Assembly (NCBI GenBank): GCA_963674835.2 | Contig: CAXXKC010000003.1 | Span: 1,488,001 to 1,552,000 of the forward strand | Source: G963674835 sp963674835 | GTDB lineage: Bacteria > Planctomycetota > Planctomycetia > Pirellulales > Thermoguttaceae | Direction of reading: 5' to 3' | Length of the DNA stretch: 64,000 bases | Part shown: positions 16,529 through 25,450 of the stretch, piece after piece | Layout of the letters: every line of letters starts with the position of its first letter | Position numbering within the stretch: position 1 is the stretch's first letter | Program-made: the position numbers and the translations under genes | Notes under the pieces: generated by a model | The model's input: the letters and a program-made list of their open reading frames with translations, nothing else | What the model was told of the DNA's origin: nothing | Databases searched by the model: none

Positions 16529-16625
16529 TTAGTGCGAGTCGCACTCAACTGTCGCGTTCGCGGCAGCGCGTTTCAGTGGGTCTGAAAGCGAAACACACAC
16601 TGCACCTACGCTGGATGCGATCCGG
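16529..16625 (+). repeat. R1 element copy B (97 bp)
   Basis: It begins TTAGTGCGAGTCGCACTCAA and ends ATGCGATCCGG, the most diverged right end of the family. It lies 13 bp from the stop of the M48 peptidase gene. Confidence 0.7.
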
Positions 16626-16638
16626 AGGGGCGATCGGC

Positions 16639-18024
16639 TCAGCCGAGCAGGAGATAGCAGAGGACCGGGCCTACGACCACGGCGAGAACAGCCCAGTTGA
16701 GCAGGCGGACCCGACGATGGAAACGCCGTTCGTAGCGAGGATCGGCGGCGGCGCGGCGCACGAGGTTGACCCGTTGTGCGACGCTGGCATGCTGCCAACT
16801 GGTGGTGGCGCGGTTGATGCCGTTGGCGGAAGCCAATTTCTCCAGGGCGGCGACGAAGGTCTCTGCCGACTCGGCAGGCATGGCGGAGTCGATGACACGA
16901 TAGCCGAACAGATCGGCTTGAGCCTCGAGAATTCTCGAGTAGGCGCCGAAGACGACAAGGACGTACAGGCCCAGGCCGCACAAGGCCATGAGTCCGACGG
17001 GGGCTTGAAAGCCGAATCCGCCGTAGAGGAGTGTTTCCTCGACCCGCTGGGCGACATCGGGCCAGAACGACTGGAGCAGGAGCCAGAGGCCGACCGGAGC
17101 GAGCATGGCCATGACGCGGAACAGGAGGTGGCGGTGGTGGATATGGCCGACCTCGTGTCCGAAGACGGCTTCGATCTCTTCCGGGGAGAGGCGGGTTAGC
17201 AGGGCATCGGTGAGGAATACGTAACGGAGGCGGGGGAGGAAGCCGGCGACGGCGGCGTTGACGACCATGTCGTCGGTGTGCCAGACGAGGATTTCGCGGG
17301 CGCGGAAGCCCCATCGCCGCGCGGCGGCTTCGAGCCTTTGGCGGAGAGGGCCTGCGGCCAGAGGCGAGGTGATCCAAGTGCGGCGAAGCATAGTGGGAAA
17401 CATGGCCACCATGAGTGCGAGCGGGGGCGCGTAGACGACCGCAGCATACGGTCCGCGCAGGACGCCCGGCATGATCCACTGGGCGATATCCTGCACGGTG
17501 AGCAATCCGAGCACGGGCACGAGGAGAACGCCCAGGTAATGGCGAAGATGGAGGAGGAGGTACTGGAGGCGGGTCGTGGGTCGTTGGACGGTTCCAGCGG
17601 AGGCTGTCAACTGGAGGGCGCGTTCGACCTCGTAGAACGCTCCCCAAGAGAGGACCAACGGCAAGATGACGGGTGTGAGGACGAGCAAATCGTCGAGCAA
17701 GACGATGTGGTCGAGGTGCCAGTTGAACCGCACCATCTGCGCCCAATCGAGGCCGTAGAGGATGGCGCCGGCCATGACGAGCCACAGGGCGACGTGCGTG
17801 CGGCGGATTCGGCAGAACCGTTTGGCGATCTGCTCGCGATCGAGATGCCCACGGCGGAGGCAACGGGCCATGGCGGTGGAGGCGGCCCCGGCGAAGAGCG
17901 CGACCAGCACCATTCCGAGCACGGCAGCGGCTACCCGATATGCAACGCCCGACACGGGTTCGGACGGACAGTTATCGGCGACGACCAAGGCCGCCAGGAC
18001 CGCCATGACGAGGAGAAAGTGCAT
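16639..18024 (-). CDS. M48-family membrane metalloprotease
   Basis: About 461 residues. An N-terminal block of hydrophobic helices (MHFLLVMAVLAALVVA and three more before residue 200) is followed by a cytoplasmic-type peptidase domain with the zinc motif HEVGHIHHRH at about 290 and further helices after it. This is the Ste24/HtpX arrangement, used for membrane protein quality control or CAAX-like processing. A C-terminal YERRFHRRVRLLNWAVLAVVVGPVL segment adds one more helix. A TTG six codons upstream (18042) is an alternative start; neither has a strong ribosome binding site. Confidence 0.85.
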   Translation of the reverse strand: MHFLLVMAVLAALVVADNCPSEPVSGVAYRVAAAVLGMVLVALFAGAASTAMARCLRRGHLDREQIAKRFCRIRRTHVALWLVMAGAILYGLDWAQMVRFNWHLDHIVLLDDLLVLTPVILPLVLSWGAFYEVERALQLTASAGTVQRPTTRLQYLLLHLRHYLGVLLVPVLGLLTVQDIAQWIMPGVLRGPYAAVVYAPPLALMVAMFPTMLRRTWITSPLAAGPLRQRLEAAARRWGFRAREILVWHTDDMVVNAAVAGFLPRLRYVFLTDALLTRLSPEEIEAVFGHEVGHIHHRHLLFRVMAMLAPVGLWLLLQSFWPDVAQRVEETLLYGGFGFQAPVGLMALCGLGLYVLVVFGAYSRILEAQADLFGYRVIDSAMPAESAETFVAALEKLASANGINRATTSWQHASVAQRVNLVRRAAADPRYERRFHRRVRLLNWAVLAVVVGPVLCYLLLG

Positions 18025-18155
18025 GAGCGGGAGTATGCGCAATCGATGAAATGGGCCGTCCCGGTCGACGGACCGACCGTAGGCCCGTAATCGTGTCGGA
18101 ACGGGTCTATCCTAATCGGGGTGGCGGGACGGCTCAAGTGCGGTCCGCATACGTT

Positions 18156-19784
18156 CTAATGCCCCATCCAAGTGGGTAATTGGCCGGCCGGCGGCAGCTT
18201 GACAACCCATGCGCGGGTCACCGATTCGAGGCTGAGCACTTCGGCCAGGGCTTCGGCGGGCGGTTGGTTATCGAGGCAGAGGATCCCCACTGCCGAGCCA
18301 CCCGGTTGATCGCTGTTACGGCCGACACTCATTTGAGCGATGTTGATGCGGTGTTTGCCAAAGACGTTGCCGACGCGGCCGATGACGCCGGGGACGTCGC
18401 GGTGCTCGAAGATGAGCAGTACGCCGTCGAGGTAGCTTTCCAGGCGGAAATCGCTCTTCTGGACGAGCCGTGGCATGTTGTTGCCGAAGAGCGTGCCAGC
18501 GGCCACGGCGGTCCGTCCCTCGCTGACGACCTCGGCGGTGATGAGCGAACTGAAGTCGCCGATCTCGGTGTTGCGTTCTTCGACGAGTTCGATTCCGCGT
18601 TCGCGGAGGAGGACCTCGGCATTGATGATGTTGACCTCGGTTTCGAGGGCGTGCTCGAGGAGACCGGCTGCGAAGGCGGCCGAGAGGAGCCGGGTGTCTT
18701 TGCGGGCTACTTCACCCTTGTAGCGGACCTTGCAGGAGACGGGCGGACAATGGGTGACCTGCGCCAAGAGCAGGCCCAGCCGGTAGGCGACGTCGAGATG
18801 GCCGCGGAGCGTTTCGAGCGTCTTCGGGTCGAGCGGCGAAAAGTTGACCGATTGGCGGATGGCACCAGTCGTGAAGAAGTCGATCATGAGCTCGGCGGCT
18901 TCGACGGCGACGTTGGTCTGAGCCTCTTCGGTGCTGGCCCCGAGGTGCGGTGTGCAGACGACGCCGGGCATGCCGAACAGCGGGCTGTCGGTGCACGGCT
19001 CTTTTTCGTAGACGTCGAGCGCGACGCCGGCGAGCTGGCCACTCTTGAGGCCTTCGGCGAGGGCGGCTTCGTTGTAGATTCCGCCGCGGGCGCAGTTGAT
19101 GAGCCGGGCGCCTTTCTTCATCATGGCAATTTCTTCGGCGCCGATGAGGTTTCGCGTGGCGTCGGTAAGCGGGGTGTGGACGGTCAGGTAGTCGACGTCG
19201 GGGAGCATTTCCTTGGGCGAGGCGACGGTCTTGATACCCAGCTCCTTCGCCCGCTGTGCCGAAAGGAACGGATCGTAGCCGAGGACCTTCATTTCGAGCG
19301 CCATGGCACGGGTGGCGACCGCCTGCCCGATGCGGCCGAGGCCGACGATTCCCAATGTCTTTCCGGCCAGTTGTGTTCCCATGTAGCTCTTTCGATCCCA
19401 ACGTCCCTCGATGAGGCTCTGGTAGGCGGGAGCGATGTTTCGGGACATGGCCATCATGAGGGCGATCGCTTGCTCGGCGGTGGAGATCGTGTTGCCACCG
19501 GGGGTGTTCATGACGACGATGCCGTGACGGGTTGCGGCCTCGGAATCGATGTTGTCGGTTCCCACACCGGCACGGGCAATGGCCTTCAGGCGTTTGTTGC
19601 CTTGCAGAGCCTCGGCGGTGATCTTGACGCCGCTGCGACAGATTGCGCCGTCGAACTCGGTGAGTGCCTGGCGCAGGTCGTCGCCTTTCAGGCCGGTGCG
19701 GACCTCGTATTCGATGTCGCCGGCGGATTCGAGCAGGGCCAGTCCATCTTCGGAAAGCGTGTCGAGAACGATGATTCGTGGCAT
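18156..19784 (-). CDS. serA: D-3-phosphoglycerate dehydrogenase (long, ACT-containing type)
   Basis: A 542-residue first enzyme of serine synthesis, oxidising 3-phosphoglycerate. It has the N-terminal substrate domain (IIVLDTLSEDGLALLE), NAD loop GKTLGIVGLGRIGQAVA, catalytic ARGGIYNEAALAEGL region and CTPHLGASTEEAQ with the catalytic His. The intervening ASB domain is followed by a C-terminal ACT domain (LLIFEHRDVPGVIGRVGNVF) that usually senses serine. The length matches the B. subtilis and M. tuberculosis long form. The aminotransferase gene at 19812 ends only 27 bp upstream, so the two form an operon for serine. Confidence 0.95.
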   Translation of the reverse strand: MPRIIVLDTLSEDGLALLESAGDIEYEVRTGLKGDDLRQALTEFDGAICRSGVKITAEALQGNKRLKAIARAGVGTDNIDSEAATRHGIVVMNTPGGNTISTAEQAIALMMAMSRNIAPAYQSLIEGRWDRKSYMGTQLAGKTLGIVGLGRIGQAVATRAMALEMKVLGYDPFLSAQRAKELGIKTVASPKEMLPDVDYLTVHTPLTDATRNLIGAEEIAMMKKGARLINCARGGIYNEAALAEGLKSGQLAGVALDVYEKEPCTDSPLFGMPGVVCTPHLGASTEEAQTNVAVEAAELMIDFFTTGAIRQSVNFSPLDPKTLETLRGHLDVAYRLGLLLAQVTHCPPVSCKVRYKGEVARKDTRLLSAAFAAGLLEHALETEVNIINAEVLLRERGIELVEERNTEIGDFSSLITAEVVSEGRTAVAAGTLFGNNMPRLVQKSDFRLESYLDGVLLIFEHRDVPGVIGRVGNVFGKHRINIAQMSVGRNSDQPGGSAVGILCLDNQPPAEALAEVLSLESVTRAWVVKLPPAGQLPTWMGH

Positions 19785-19811
19785 GGGTTCACGATCCTTC
19801 TATTAACAGAG

Positions 19812-20981
19812 TCAGTTACTCGATTCGGGTGTGGGAATGGGGCCGAGGCCGCCGGCGAACACGCGGCTGGCGGCCGCTACGGCGGCGCCTAACTGGACAG
19901 GGTGCCCCATCTCGACGAGTACGAGTTCCAGCGCGGCCAGGCTGCCGAGGATATCCAGTTCGTCGAGGATGCCGAGATGGGCGATGCGAAAAATCTTGTC
20001 TTTGAGGGGGCCCTGTCCGCCGGCCAGCTTGACGCCGAAACGGGCCTCGATACGTTGGAGCAGTTGCTTGCCGTCGATCCCTTCGGGGAAATAGACGGCC
20101 GTGAGGCTGTCGGCGGGACGGTCGGCAACGAGCTTCAACCCGATCGCGGTCACGCCTGCCTGCGTGGCCTCGGCGAGCGTTCGGATTCGGGTCCAGACGT
20201 GTTCGATTCCTTCGGCGCGGAGCAAACGCAGGTTCTCGGCCAACGCGAGGACCAAGGGGATCGGCGGTGTGAAGGGTGTATCGGGCGTCGACAGCACGCG
20301 GCGATAGGCAAGAAGGTCGAAATAGAACGCCGGGCGCTTGAACGACTCAATTTGTTTCCAGGCGGCTGGGCTGACGGCTACGCACGAGAGCCCTGGGGGA
20401 ACCATCAGGGCCTTCTGTCCGCCAACGACGAGCACGTCGATGCCCCAGGCATCGGTACGACACTGCATGGCGCCAACGCTGCTGATGCCATCGACGACCA
20501 GGAGCGATCCGTGAGATTTGACGGCACGGCCGATGGCCTCGATGTCGTGGCCTACGCCGGTGCTGGTTTCGGAGAGCGTGGCGTAGACGGCAACGACGTC
20601 GGGGTGTTGTTGGAGGAGGCGGGCAACGTCGGCCGCCTGAAACGGCTTTCCCCAGGGGACTTCGAGCGAAACGACCTGGATGCCGAAGGCCTCGCAGAGT
20701 TTTCGCCAGCGCTCGGAGAACTTGCCTGACTCGAGGACGAGGGCTTTGTGGCCTGCTGGAACGACGTTGACGACGGCGGCCTCCATGGCACCGGTTCCGG
20801 AGCTGGCCAGGAGGAGGACATCGTTGGAAGTATGGAAGACGTACTGCAGCCCTTGGAGCACTTCGGCCAGGATGGCGCGGAACTCGGCGGTGCGGTGGTG
20901 AATGATCTGTCGGCCGAGTGCGAGCAGGGCCTCTTGGGGGACCTGCGTTGGGCCAGGAGTCATCAAGCGTCGCTTGGGCAT
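19812..20981 (-). CDS. Class V aminotransferase (alanine-glyoxylate / serine-pyruvate type), likely serine synthesis
   Basis: 389 residues, fold-type I PLP enzyme. The N-terminus MPKRRLMTPGPTQVP is the family hallmark, with SSGTGAMEAAVVNV for phosphate binding, DGISSVGA for the PLP aspartate and GGQKALMVPPGL for the Schiff-base lysine. The C-terminal IFRIAHLGILDELDILG matches the alanine-glyoxylate group. No serC homologue is nearby, and the pairing with serA suggests it performs the phosphoserine transaminase step, as proposed for this family in several deep-branching bacteria. Glyoxylate transamination is the alternative. Confidence 0.88.
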   Translation of the reverse strand: MPKRRLMTPGPTQVPQEALLALGRQIIHHRTAEFRAILAEVLQGLQYVFHTSNDVLLLASSGTGAMEAAVVNVVPAGHKALVLESGKFSERWRKLCEAFGIQVVSLEVPWGKPFQAADVARLLQQHPDVVAVYATLSETSTGVGHDIEAIGRAVKSHGSLLVVDGISSVGAMQCRTDAWGIDVLVVGGQKALMVPPGLSCVAVSPAAWKQIESFKRPAFYFDLLAYRRVLSTPDTPFTPPIPLVLALAENLRLLRAEGIEHVWTRIRTLAEATQAGVTAIGLKLVADRPADSLTAVYFPEGIDGKQLLQRIEARFGVKLAGGQGPLKDKIFRIAHLGILDELDILGSLAALELVLVEMGHPVQLGAAVAAASRVFAGGLGPIPTPESSN

Positions 20982-21375
20982 TCAGAAACGTTCCTCGGAG
21001 GCAGAGACACCGCCCCGCTCGCCCAGGTTCGCTCGTTTGTTCCTGTTTGGCGAGCGGAGAGACGGGCATTTTACCCGCGCGGAGCGTGTTTGACGATGGG
21101 CCAGCGGGGAAGAATGCCGACGGGAAATGCCGGGCAAGAGGAGGGTTTGTGCGGGGCTGGAAGAGGAAGTGGCTGGCACACCTTGTCCGTCGGGTGCCGC
21201 CGATTGGTGCGGCCGTGTCGACCTACGCTGTTGAGGCAAGCAACGGTGACACTTATTGAGGGTCGCAGAGGCAGTGGGCTGGTGGGCTCACGAAGACACT
21301 GCGAATACCGAACTCTCGTTGGTCGCGCTGGTGTCACTGCTTGTGCGACGGTCAATAAGCGGTGGAATCGGCCGG
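20982..21375. other. Gene-free interval upstream of the serine operon
   Basis: 394 bp between the aminotransferase start and the TPR lipoprotein stop. The frames here are inconsistent. AAGCAACGGTGACAC at 21238-21252 is loosely inverted relative to GGTGTCACTGCTTGTG near 21330, so a degenerate element is possible. I see no gene. Confidence 0.4.
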
Positions 21376-22161
21376 CTAGCGGAGCGTTGGCGGCGGGACC
21401 GTGGCGGGTGAAGCGCCGGTTGCTACGGTCGGCGGAAGCTCGACGTGCGGAGGCGCTGTGGTTGGAGTCGAGCCGACCGCTGTCTGCAAGGCTGCTAAGC
21501 GCGCGGCCACCTCGGACTGGAAGCGGTCGTAGGTGAGAGAACGCTGGTAGGCGAGCAAGGCCTGCTGGGAGTCGCCGTTTTGTTCTCGCAGCCGGCCCAG
21601 CGCGGCCAAGGCCTGAGGGTTCTTGGCATCGACGGCAAGGGCATCGACGAGACACTGCTCGGCGGCGTGTCGGTCGCCAAACTCTTCCTGCAGCCGGGCC
21701 AGTTCGATCTTGGGTTCGGGCCGAGCGGGTGATTGGGATCCCCACCCTTTGAGAAGCCGAAACGCTTCTTCGCTGTGATCCTCTTGGACGAGGAGGACAG
21801 CCAAGCCGCGATAGCACTCGCGGTGGTTCGGATCGCGATCGAGGCAGAGGTGGTAGTACTGTTCCGCTCGATTCAGGTCGGCCTGGCTTCGATTGACCGT
21901 ACCCAAGCGATGGTAGGCGGCAGCAAGGTTGTAGTAGCCGTCGGGACTGTTGGGATCGTTCTCGATGGCCTGCTGGAAATTGTGAATCGCCTCCTGATAG
22001 CGATTCTGGCTGAACATGCGAACGCCTTGGGCGTTCAGGCCGCTAGAGGCAAAGCCGCCACACCCGGCGAGCAACGCCAGGGCGCATCCGAGCAAGAGCA
22101 CGGCAGGGATGCCGGCCAGACTCGTCGCAGGCGGTCGGTAAGCGGCTGTCGGGCGAGCCAC
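21376..22161 (-). CDS. TPR-repeat lipoprotein
   Basis: 261 residues, GTG start. The signal peptide ends in the lipobox LLAGC (Cys at about 34), so the protein is probably lipid-anchored in a membrane. Tetratricopeptide-like helices follow (RYQEAIHNFQQAIENDPNSPDGYYNLAAAYHRLG, then DLNRAEQYYHLCLDRDPNHRECYRGLAVLL and two more, to about residue 225). The C-terminal tail is rich in Pro and Thr. TPR lipoproteins scaffold envelope or assembly complexes; the partner is unknown. Confidence 0.82.
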   Translation of the reverse strand: MARPTAAYRPPATSLAGIPAVLLLGCALALLAGCGGFASSGLNAQGVRMFSQNRYQEAIHNFQQAIENDPNSPDGYYNLAAAYHRLGTVNRSQADLNRAEQYYHLCLDRDPNHRECYRGLAVLLVQEDHSEEAFRLLKGWGSQSPARPEPKIELARLQEEFGDRHAAEQCLVDALAVDAKNPQALAALGRLREQNGDSQQALLAYQRSLTYDRFQSEVAARLAALQTAVGSTPTTAPPHVELPPTVATGASPATVPPPTLR

Positions 22162-22335
22162 GTCGATTGCATCTCACGATGGGAGCGAGAAGACGGACGG
22201 CGCGGCTGCGCAACGAGCCGCGGGCCGTGGAAAACGGGCGGAGGATACCTCAGCGCGCGGCGACGTGCAAGGCCGATTCGGCCCTCCCCTTCAGAGGGAA
22301 CGGAGGGCCCGTGGGAAGAAACCGGATCGAGTCGT

Positions 22336-22842
22336 TCAGAGGGCGAACTGGCCAGATTCGAGCGCGGTAAGGTCGCCGACCACCGTGCCGTCGTGGATCG
22401 GCACGGAGAACTCGGGCTCTTCCTGGGGCTCTGGGGAAACGGGCATCCGCTGGTAGCCGAGCCGTTTAAGGACCTCGAGGATCTCACTGCAGGTGGGAAA
22501 CATGCGACCGCTGGTTCGTTTGTAGTCGTCCAGGGCGTTCATGAACTCGATTTCGTCGGTCGTGTAGTCGCGCTCACAGGTAGTCGGATCGATTTGCCGG
22601 CGACGATTGACCTTGACGCGGCGTTCGAGCTTGCGGCGTTCGACGGCAACCGTCACATCGCGCTGGCGACGGTCAGTGCCCTTGCGGCGTTCGCGGCTCG
22701 CCCGGCGATCGACGGCGACGTCGGCTTCGTCGGCGGACTTCTTGGCCGGGGTGGACTTCGATGTCCGGGTGCGGCTGGATGCGACCTTCTTTGAGGCGCG
22801 AGCTGGTTTCTTGGAGGACGCTGACTGTTTGGTTTTGGCCAC
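22336..22842 (-). CDS. Hypothetical protein with Lys/Arg-rich N-terminus
   Basis: 168 residues, GTG start preceded by GAAGGG. The first 35 residues are Lys/Ser/Ala-rich and histone-tail-like (KTKQSASSKKPARASKK), followed by an Arg-dense block (DRRASRERRKGTDRRQ...ERRKLERR) and a compact C-terminal segment (YTTDEIEFMNALDDYKRTSG, FPTCSEILEVLKRLGY) that looks like a folded conserved core. The basic tail suggests nucleic-acid binding. I do not recognise the family. Confidence 0.65.
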   Translation of the reverse strand: MAKTKQSASSKKPARASKKVASSRTRTSKSTPAKKSADEADVAVDRRASRERRKGTDRRQRDVTVAVERRKLERRVKVNRRRQIDPTTCERDYTTDEIEFMNALDDYKRTSGRMFPTCSEILEVLKRLGYQRMPVSPEPQEEPEFSVPIHDGTVVGDLTALESGQFAL

Positions 22843-23071
22843 GGACCCACCCTTCTCTCTGAAGGACCACCATCGAAACGTGAAGTAGACGGAACGTCGA
22901 TGCCTGGAGGATCGGATGGCGGGGCGGGCAAAGTTGACCGCCTAGGAAAAATACACGATTGCGACAAAATTGGCGGATTTTTGAAGCTTTACCGTCGTTC
23001 CGAGCCTGTGGACGGGTCCGGCTGTAGGGATCGTTGGGGAGAATGCTGACGGGAGGGGTCTGCGCAAGCAA

Positions 23072-23110
23072 GTCGCCCATCACGCACCAAGCTGGCGGGT
23101 GATGGGCGAC
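23072..23110. other. Perfect 12-bp stem hairpin
   Basis: GTCGCCCATCAC pairs with GTGATGGGCGAC across a 15-base loop. There is no T-run on either side, so a simple intrinsic terminator is unlikely. It lies downstream of the 88-residue gene (minus strand) and next to R1 copy C. Confidence 0.6.
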
Positions 23111-23127
23111 GACCTCCCTCAGTCGGG

Positions 23128-23224
23128 CTAGTGCGTGTCGCACTCAACTGTAGCGTTCGCGGCAGCGTGTTTCCACGGTTCCGAAAGCGAAATATACGAT
23201 ACAGTTACGTCGACTGCGCTCTAG
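23128..23224 (+). repeat. R1 element copy C (97 bp)
   Basis: It has CTAG at both ends (23128-23131 and 23221-23224). It is close to copy D in sequence (GTGCGTGTCGCACTCAACTG start, TTCCGAAAGCGAAATA core). The nearest gene end is 28 bp to the right. Confidence 0.8.
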
Positions 23225-23252
23225 CAAGCGCCCGCGCCGGCCGTGGGGCCGG

Positions 23253-23519
23253 CTACGACTTGTCGTGGTCGAGTGACCCTAAGACGTTATGGCAAATGTC
23301 GCGGAGTTCGCCGGTGGAGACGTCTTCGAGGCGTTTTCCGCGGCGATCCAAATGTTCGTTGATTTTGATGGCCGTTTCCTGCATGACGGCGTGGGTTTCG
23401 TGACTTCCGCCGACGAGGACGAAGTTGTCGCCACGGGTCAGACGGGTTTGACCATCTTGGTTGTCGAATGCGACACCCAGCAGGGCGGCGGAAGCGGGCT
23501 TCGGCTGGCTAGCTCTCAC
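23253..23519 (-). CDS. Small hypothetical protein
   Basis: 88 residues, GTG start. The sequence (ALLGVAFDNQDGQTRLTRGDNFVLVGGSHETHAVMQE then TAIKINEHLDRRGKRLEDVSTGELRDIC) has protein-like composition and alternating beta and alpha segments, unlike the shadow frames around it. It is followed within 28 bp by an R1 element, as other real gene ends are in this window. I do not recognise a family. Confidence 0.55.
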   Translation of the reverse strand: MRASQPKPASAALLGVAFDNQDGQTRLTRGDNFVLVGGSHETHAVMQETAIKINEHLDRRGKRLEDVSTGELRDICHNVLGSLDHDKS

Positions 23520-23623
23520 GAGATATCTCTGTCGTTCCGGATCGCTGGAGTGATAGGAGGGCGTGACAATGCAACGCAGCCCCGGTCGGCCGGTTGCAGA
23601 GGGGTGGGATATTTGGCGGCCAA

Positions 23624-24274
23624 CTACCTCCCTCGGAGGAACTGTTTAAGGGCTTCGCCCGCGGCATCGCGGGTCGACGCGGCCCCAATCTTCTTCGGAG
23701 CCGGGGTGCCTTTCTTGTCTTCGTGGGGCGGGTGACTTTCGATGGTGGTTTCCGAGAGCTTCTCAGGTTCGTCGGTTTCGGACGTTTCTTCCTCGAGCGG
23801 GTCTCCGTCGGACCACGTATTCTCGATGGTGGCGGTTTCAGCGACGGGCCCACTCTCGGTTTCGGAGAGCCAATCGTCGAGATTGACATCCTCCTCGCCA
23901 ATCGGCCCAGTGGCAGTGGCTGTCCGGAGAGCAGCTTCCTGCACGCTTTGGACGGCAGGCTTTTTCTTGCCACCGATTGCGGTGACCATCTGCACTTCGA
24001 ATTCCAACTGACCAATGCGCAGCCGATCCCCGTTTTTCGCTTCGGATTCGGGGCGCACTCGCTGATCGTTGAGAAACGTTCCGTTCTTGCTACCGAGGTC
24101 GCGCACCAACACCAACCCATTTTCGATGAGCAAGACGCAGTGATGGCGGCTGACGGTATCGCTTCGCGGGCGCAGGTGGCAGTCCTCCGCCCGACCTATA
24201 AAGTACTTCGCCCCGGAAACGGGGACGACCTGGCCCGCTTTCTTGCCATTGGCCACGAGAAGTCTGACTTCCAT
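23624..24274 (-). CDS. FHA-domain protein
   Basis: 216 residues. The forkhead-associated domain occupies residues 1-95 with all hallmark positions: FIGR, SRHH and DLGSKNGTFLND, so it should bind phosphothreonine peptides. The rest is acidic, low-complexity and probably disordered (ETESGPVAETATIENTWSDG, then LEEETSETDEPEKLSETT). It ends in a short basic segment, EALKQFLRGR. This suggests an adaptor in Ser/Thr kinase signalling. AGAAGG precedes the ATG. Confidence 0.85.
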   Translation of the reverse strand: MEVRLLVANGKKAGQVVPVSGAKYFIGRAEDCHLRPRSDTVSRHHCVLLIENGLVLVRDLGSKNGTFLNDQRVRPESEAKNGDRLRIGQLEFEVQMVTAIGGKKKPAVQSVQEAALRTATATGPIGEEDVNLDDWLSETESGPVAETATIENTWSDGDPLEEETSETDEPEKLSETTIESHPPHEDKKGTPAPKKIGAASTRDAAGEALKQFLRGR

Positions 24275-24643
24275 CGCCTTCTACCACTCCACAGAGGAGA
24301 CGAAGAAACTAGCCAAAAAAGAGACCGTAAGAAATGCCTCTGTGACGGCCAGCAGAAAGCGATGTGCAAAAAAGGCCGACCTCTGTGTCCTCCCAGTTCC
24401 CAAAACCGCGCGGCGCAGGATTGACGCTGTCCCCCCCTGTGCGCGCGATGCCCTTCTAGCCCTGGCTCCACACAAGATACCAAGAAACCCGCAGGCGCCA
24501 ACTCCCTCTGAGAGTTGGCGTGGCTAGCCCCGTTTTCAACCCCGCCAACGTAGTATTCTCAATGATCTGGACTCAGTAACACAGAGTGTCACCCTGTTGT
24601 CCCTCACCATGGTAACAGGAACACTTTGCCGAGTCAAAGCAAT
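24275..24643. other. Gene-free interval
   Basis: 369 bp between the octanoyltransferase gene and the FHA gene. It holds a weak inverted pair CCTGTT/AACAGG around 24592-24618 with no T-run, and a direct echo of AGAGTGTCACC-like sequence. No gene or clear regulatory site is visible. Confidence 0.4.
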
Positions 24644-25405
24644 TCAGTTCGATTTGCTACGACCGCGCTTCCGTGTCCAGTTATCGGCACCATACTTGGC
24701 TGCGACCAGCGTTTCTGCGCAGTGGCGTTCGTCAGGAGAAACTGGCAGTTGGTAGCAGTTTAATTGCAGGTGGTTGGCGAGGCTGGGTAACCAAAGTTGG
24801 ATCAAACGGTGGGCATCCAGACCACCTGACAAAAAGCGATCGAGCCCATCTAGTTCGGGGGCAGCCGTGGAACGTCGCAGCAGCACACTGCCGTGCTGCA
24901 GAACGGCGCCTTGATTGCGTCGCTGAGCGCTGCCGGCGATTTTTGTTTGTTCGACCAACACGTCGCCCGGGCTGCGGCGGAGAAAACAAAGGAAGGACTT
25001 GGCTTCGCACGGCGAGCCGGAGCAGCCTTCGCAGAGCGTCGCCTGAACTCCGAGTTGTTTGAGCACTTCGATGAGGGAGTTGTGGACTGCGTCGTAGAGC
25101 GATCGACGGTTTCGCGCGAGGCGTGCGCTGGCGGGAACAACGATGCTGTAGGTCACTTCGGCATCGTGCAGGATAGCTCCGCCTCCGCTGGCGCGGCGAA
25201 CGACGGGGCACTGGCGGCTGGCGACGTGCGACTGTCGGTCTTCGTAGGTTTGGAAGTAGCCCAGCGACAAGGTGGGCTCGGACCATTGATAGAAGCGCCA
25301 ACAGGATCGATTGTTGGAGGCGGCCCACTCCAGGAGCATTTCGTCGACGGCCATATTCCAATCGCCGGGGGCGGGTGGATCGATCAGTAGCCGACAGTCG
25401 ATCAT
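24644..25405 (-). CDS. lipM: Octanoyltransferase (LipM-like) of the lipoate/biotin ligase superfamily
   Basis: 253 residues. Superfamily motifs are VVRRASGGGAILHD (substrate pocket) and TKIAGSAQRRNQGAVLQHGSVLL (Lys of the active site). LCFLRRSPGDV carries Cys140 where B. subtilis LipM has its catalytic cysteine, which favours octanoyl transfer from acyl carrier protein to GcvH over ATP-dependent lipoate ligation. The location supports this: it lies in line with gcvT-gcvH-gcvPA-gcvPB on the same strand, but an IS5-type insertion and an R1 element now sit between gcvPB and this gene. Confidence 0.8.
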   Translation of the reverse strand: MIDCRLLIDPPAPGDWNMAVDEMLLEWAASNNRSCWRFYQWSEPTLSLGYFQTYEDRQSHVASRQCPVVRRASGGGAILHDAEVTYSIVVPASARLARNRRSLYDAVHNSLIEVLKQLGVQATLCEGCSGSPCEAKSFLCFLRRSPGDVLVEQTKIAGSAQRRNQGAVLQHGSVLLRRSTAAPELDGLDRFLSGGLDAHRLIQLWLPSLANHLQLNCYQLPVSPDERHCAETLVAAKYGADNWTRKRGRSKSN

Positions 25406-25450
25406 GGCAAAGCCTCAGTGGGAGCGCACGCCCGATTACTAGAAGTGGTT

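Larger units (their letters stand above)
16266..16638. other. Gap with R3 and R1 repeats
   Basis: This interval contains the 5' leader of the BON gene, the reverse copy of R3 (16341-16418) and R1 copy B (16529-16625), which ends 13 bp before the 3' end of the M48 peptidase gene. No coding sequence is supported. Confidence 0.6.
22843..23252. other. Gap with a strong hairpin and R1 copy C
   Basis: This interval contains the leader of the Lys-rich protein gene, a perfect 12-bp inverted repeat (23072-23083 with 23099-23110) and R1 copy C (23128-23224). It also contains a GCCGGCCGTGGGGCCGGCTA hairpin at about 23235-23255 that crosses the end of the small gene at 23253. No other gene is seen. Confidence 0.6.

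Noticed and set aside
23072..23110. Intrinsic terminator at the 12-bp hairpin
   Set aside because: No T-run on either strand after the stem, so it is reported as a hairpin only.
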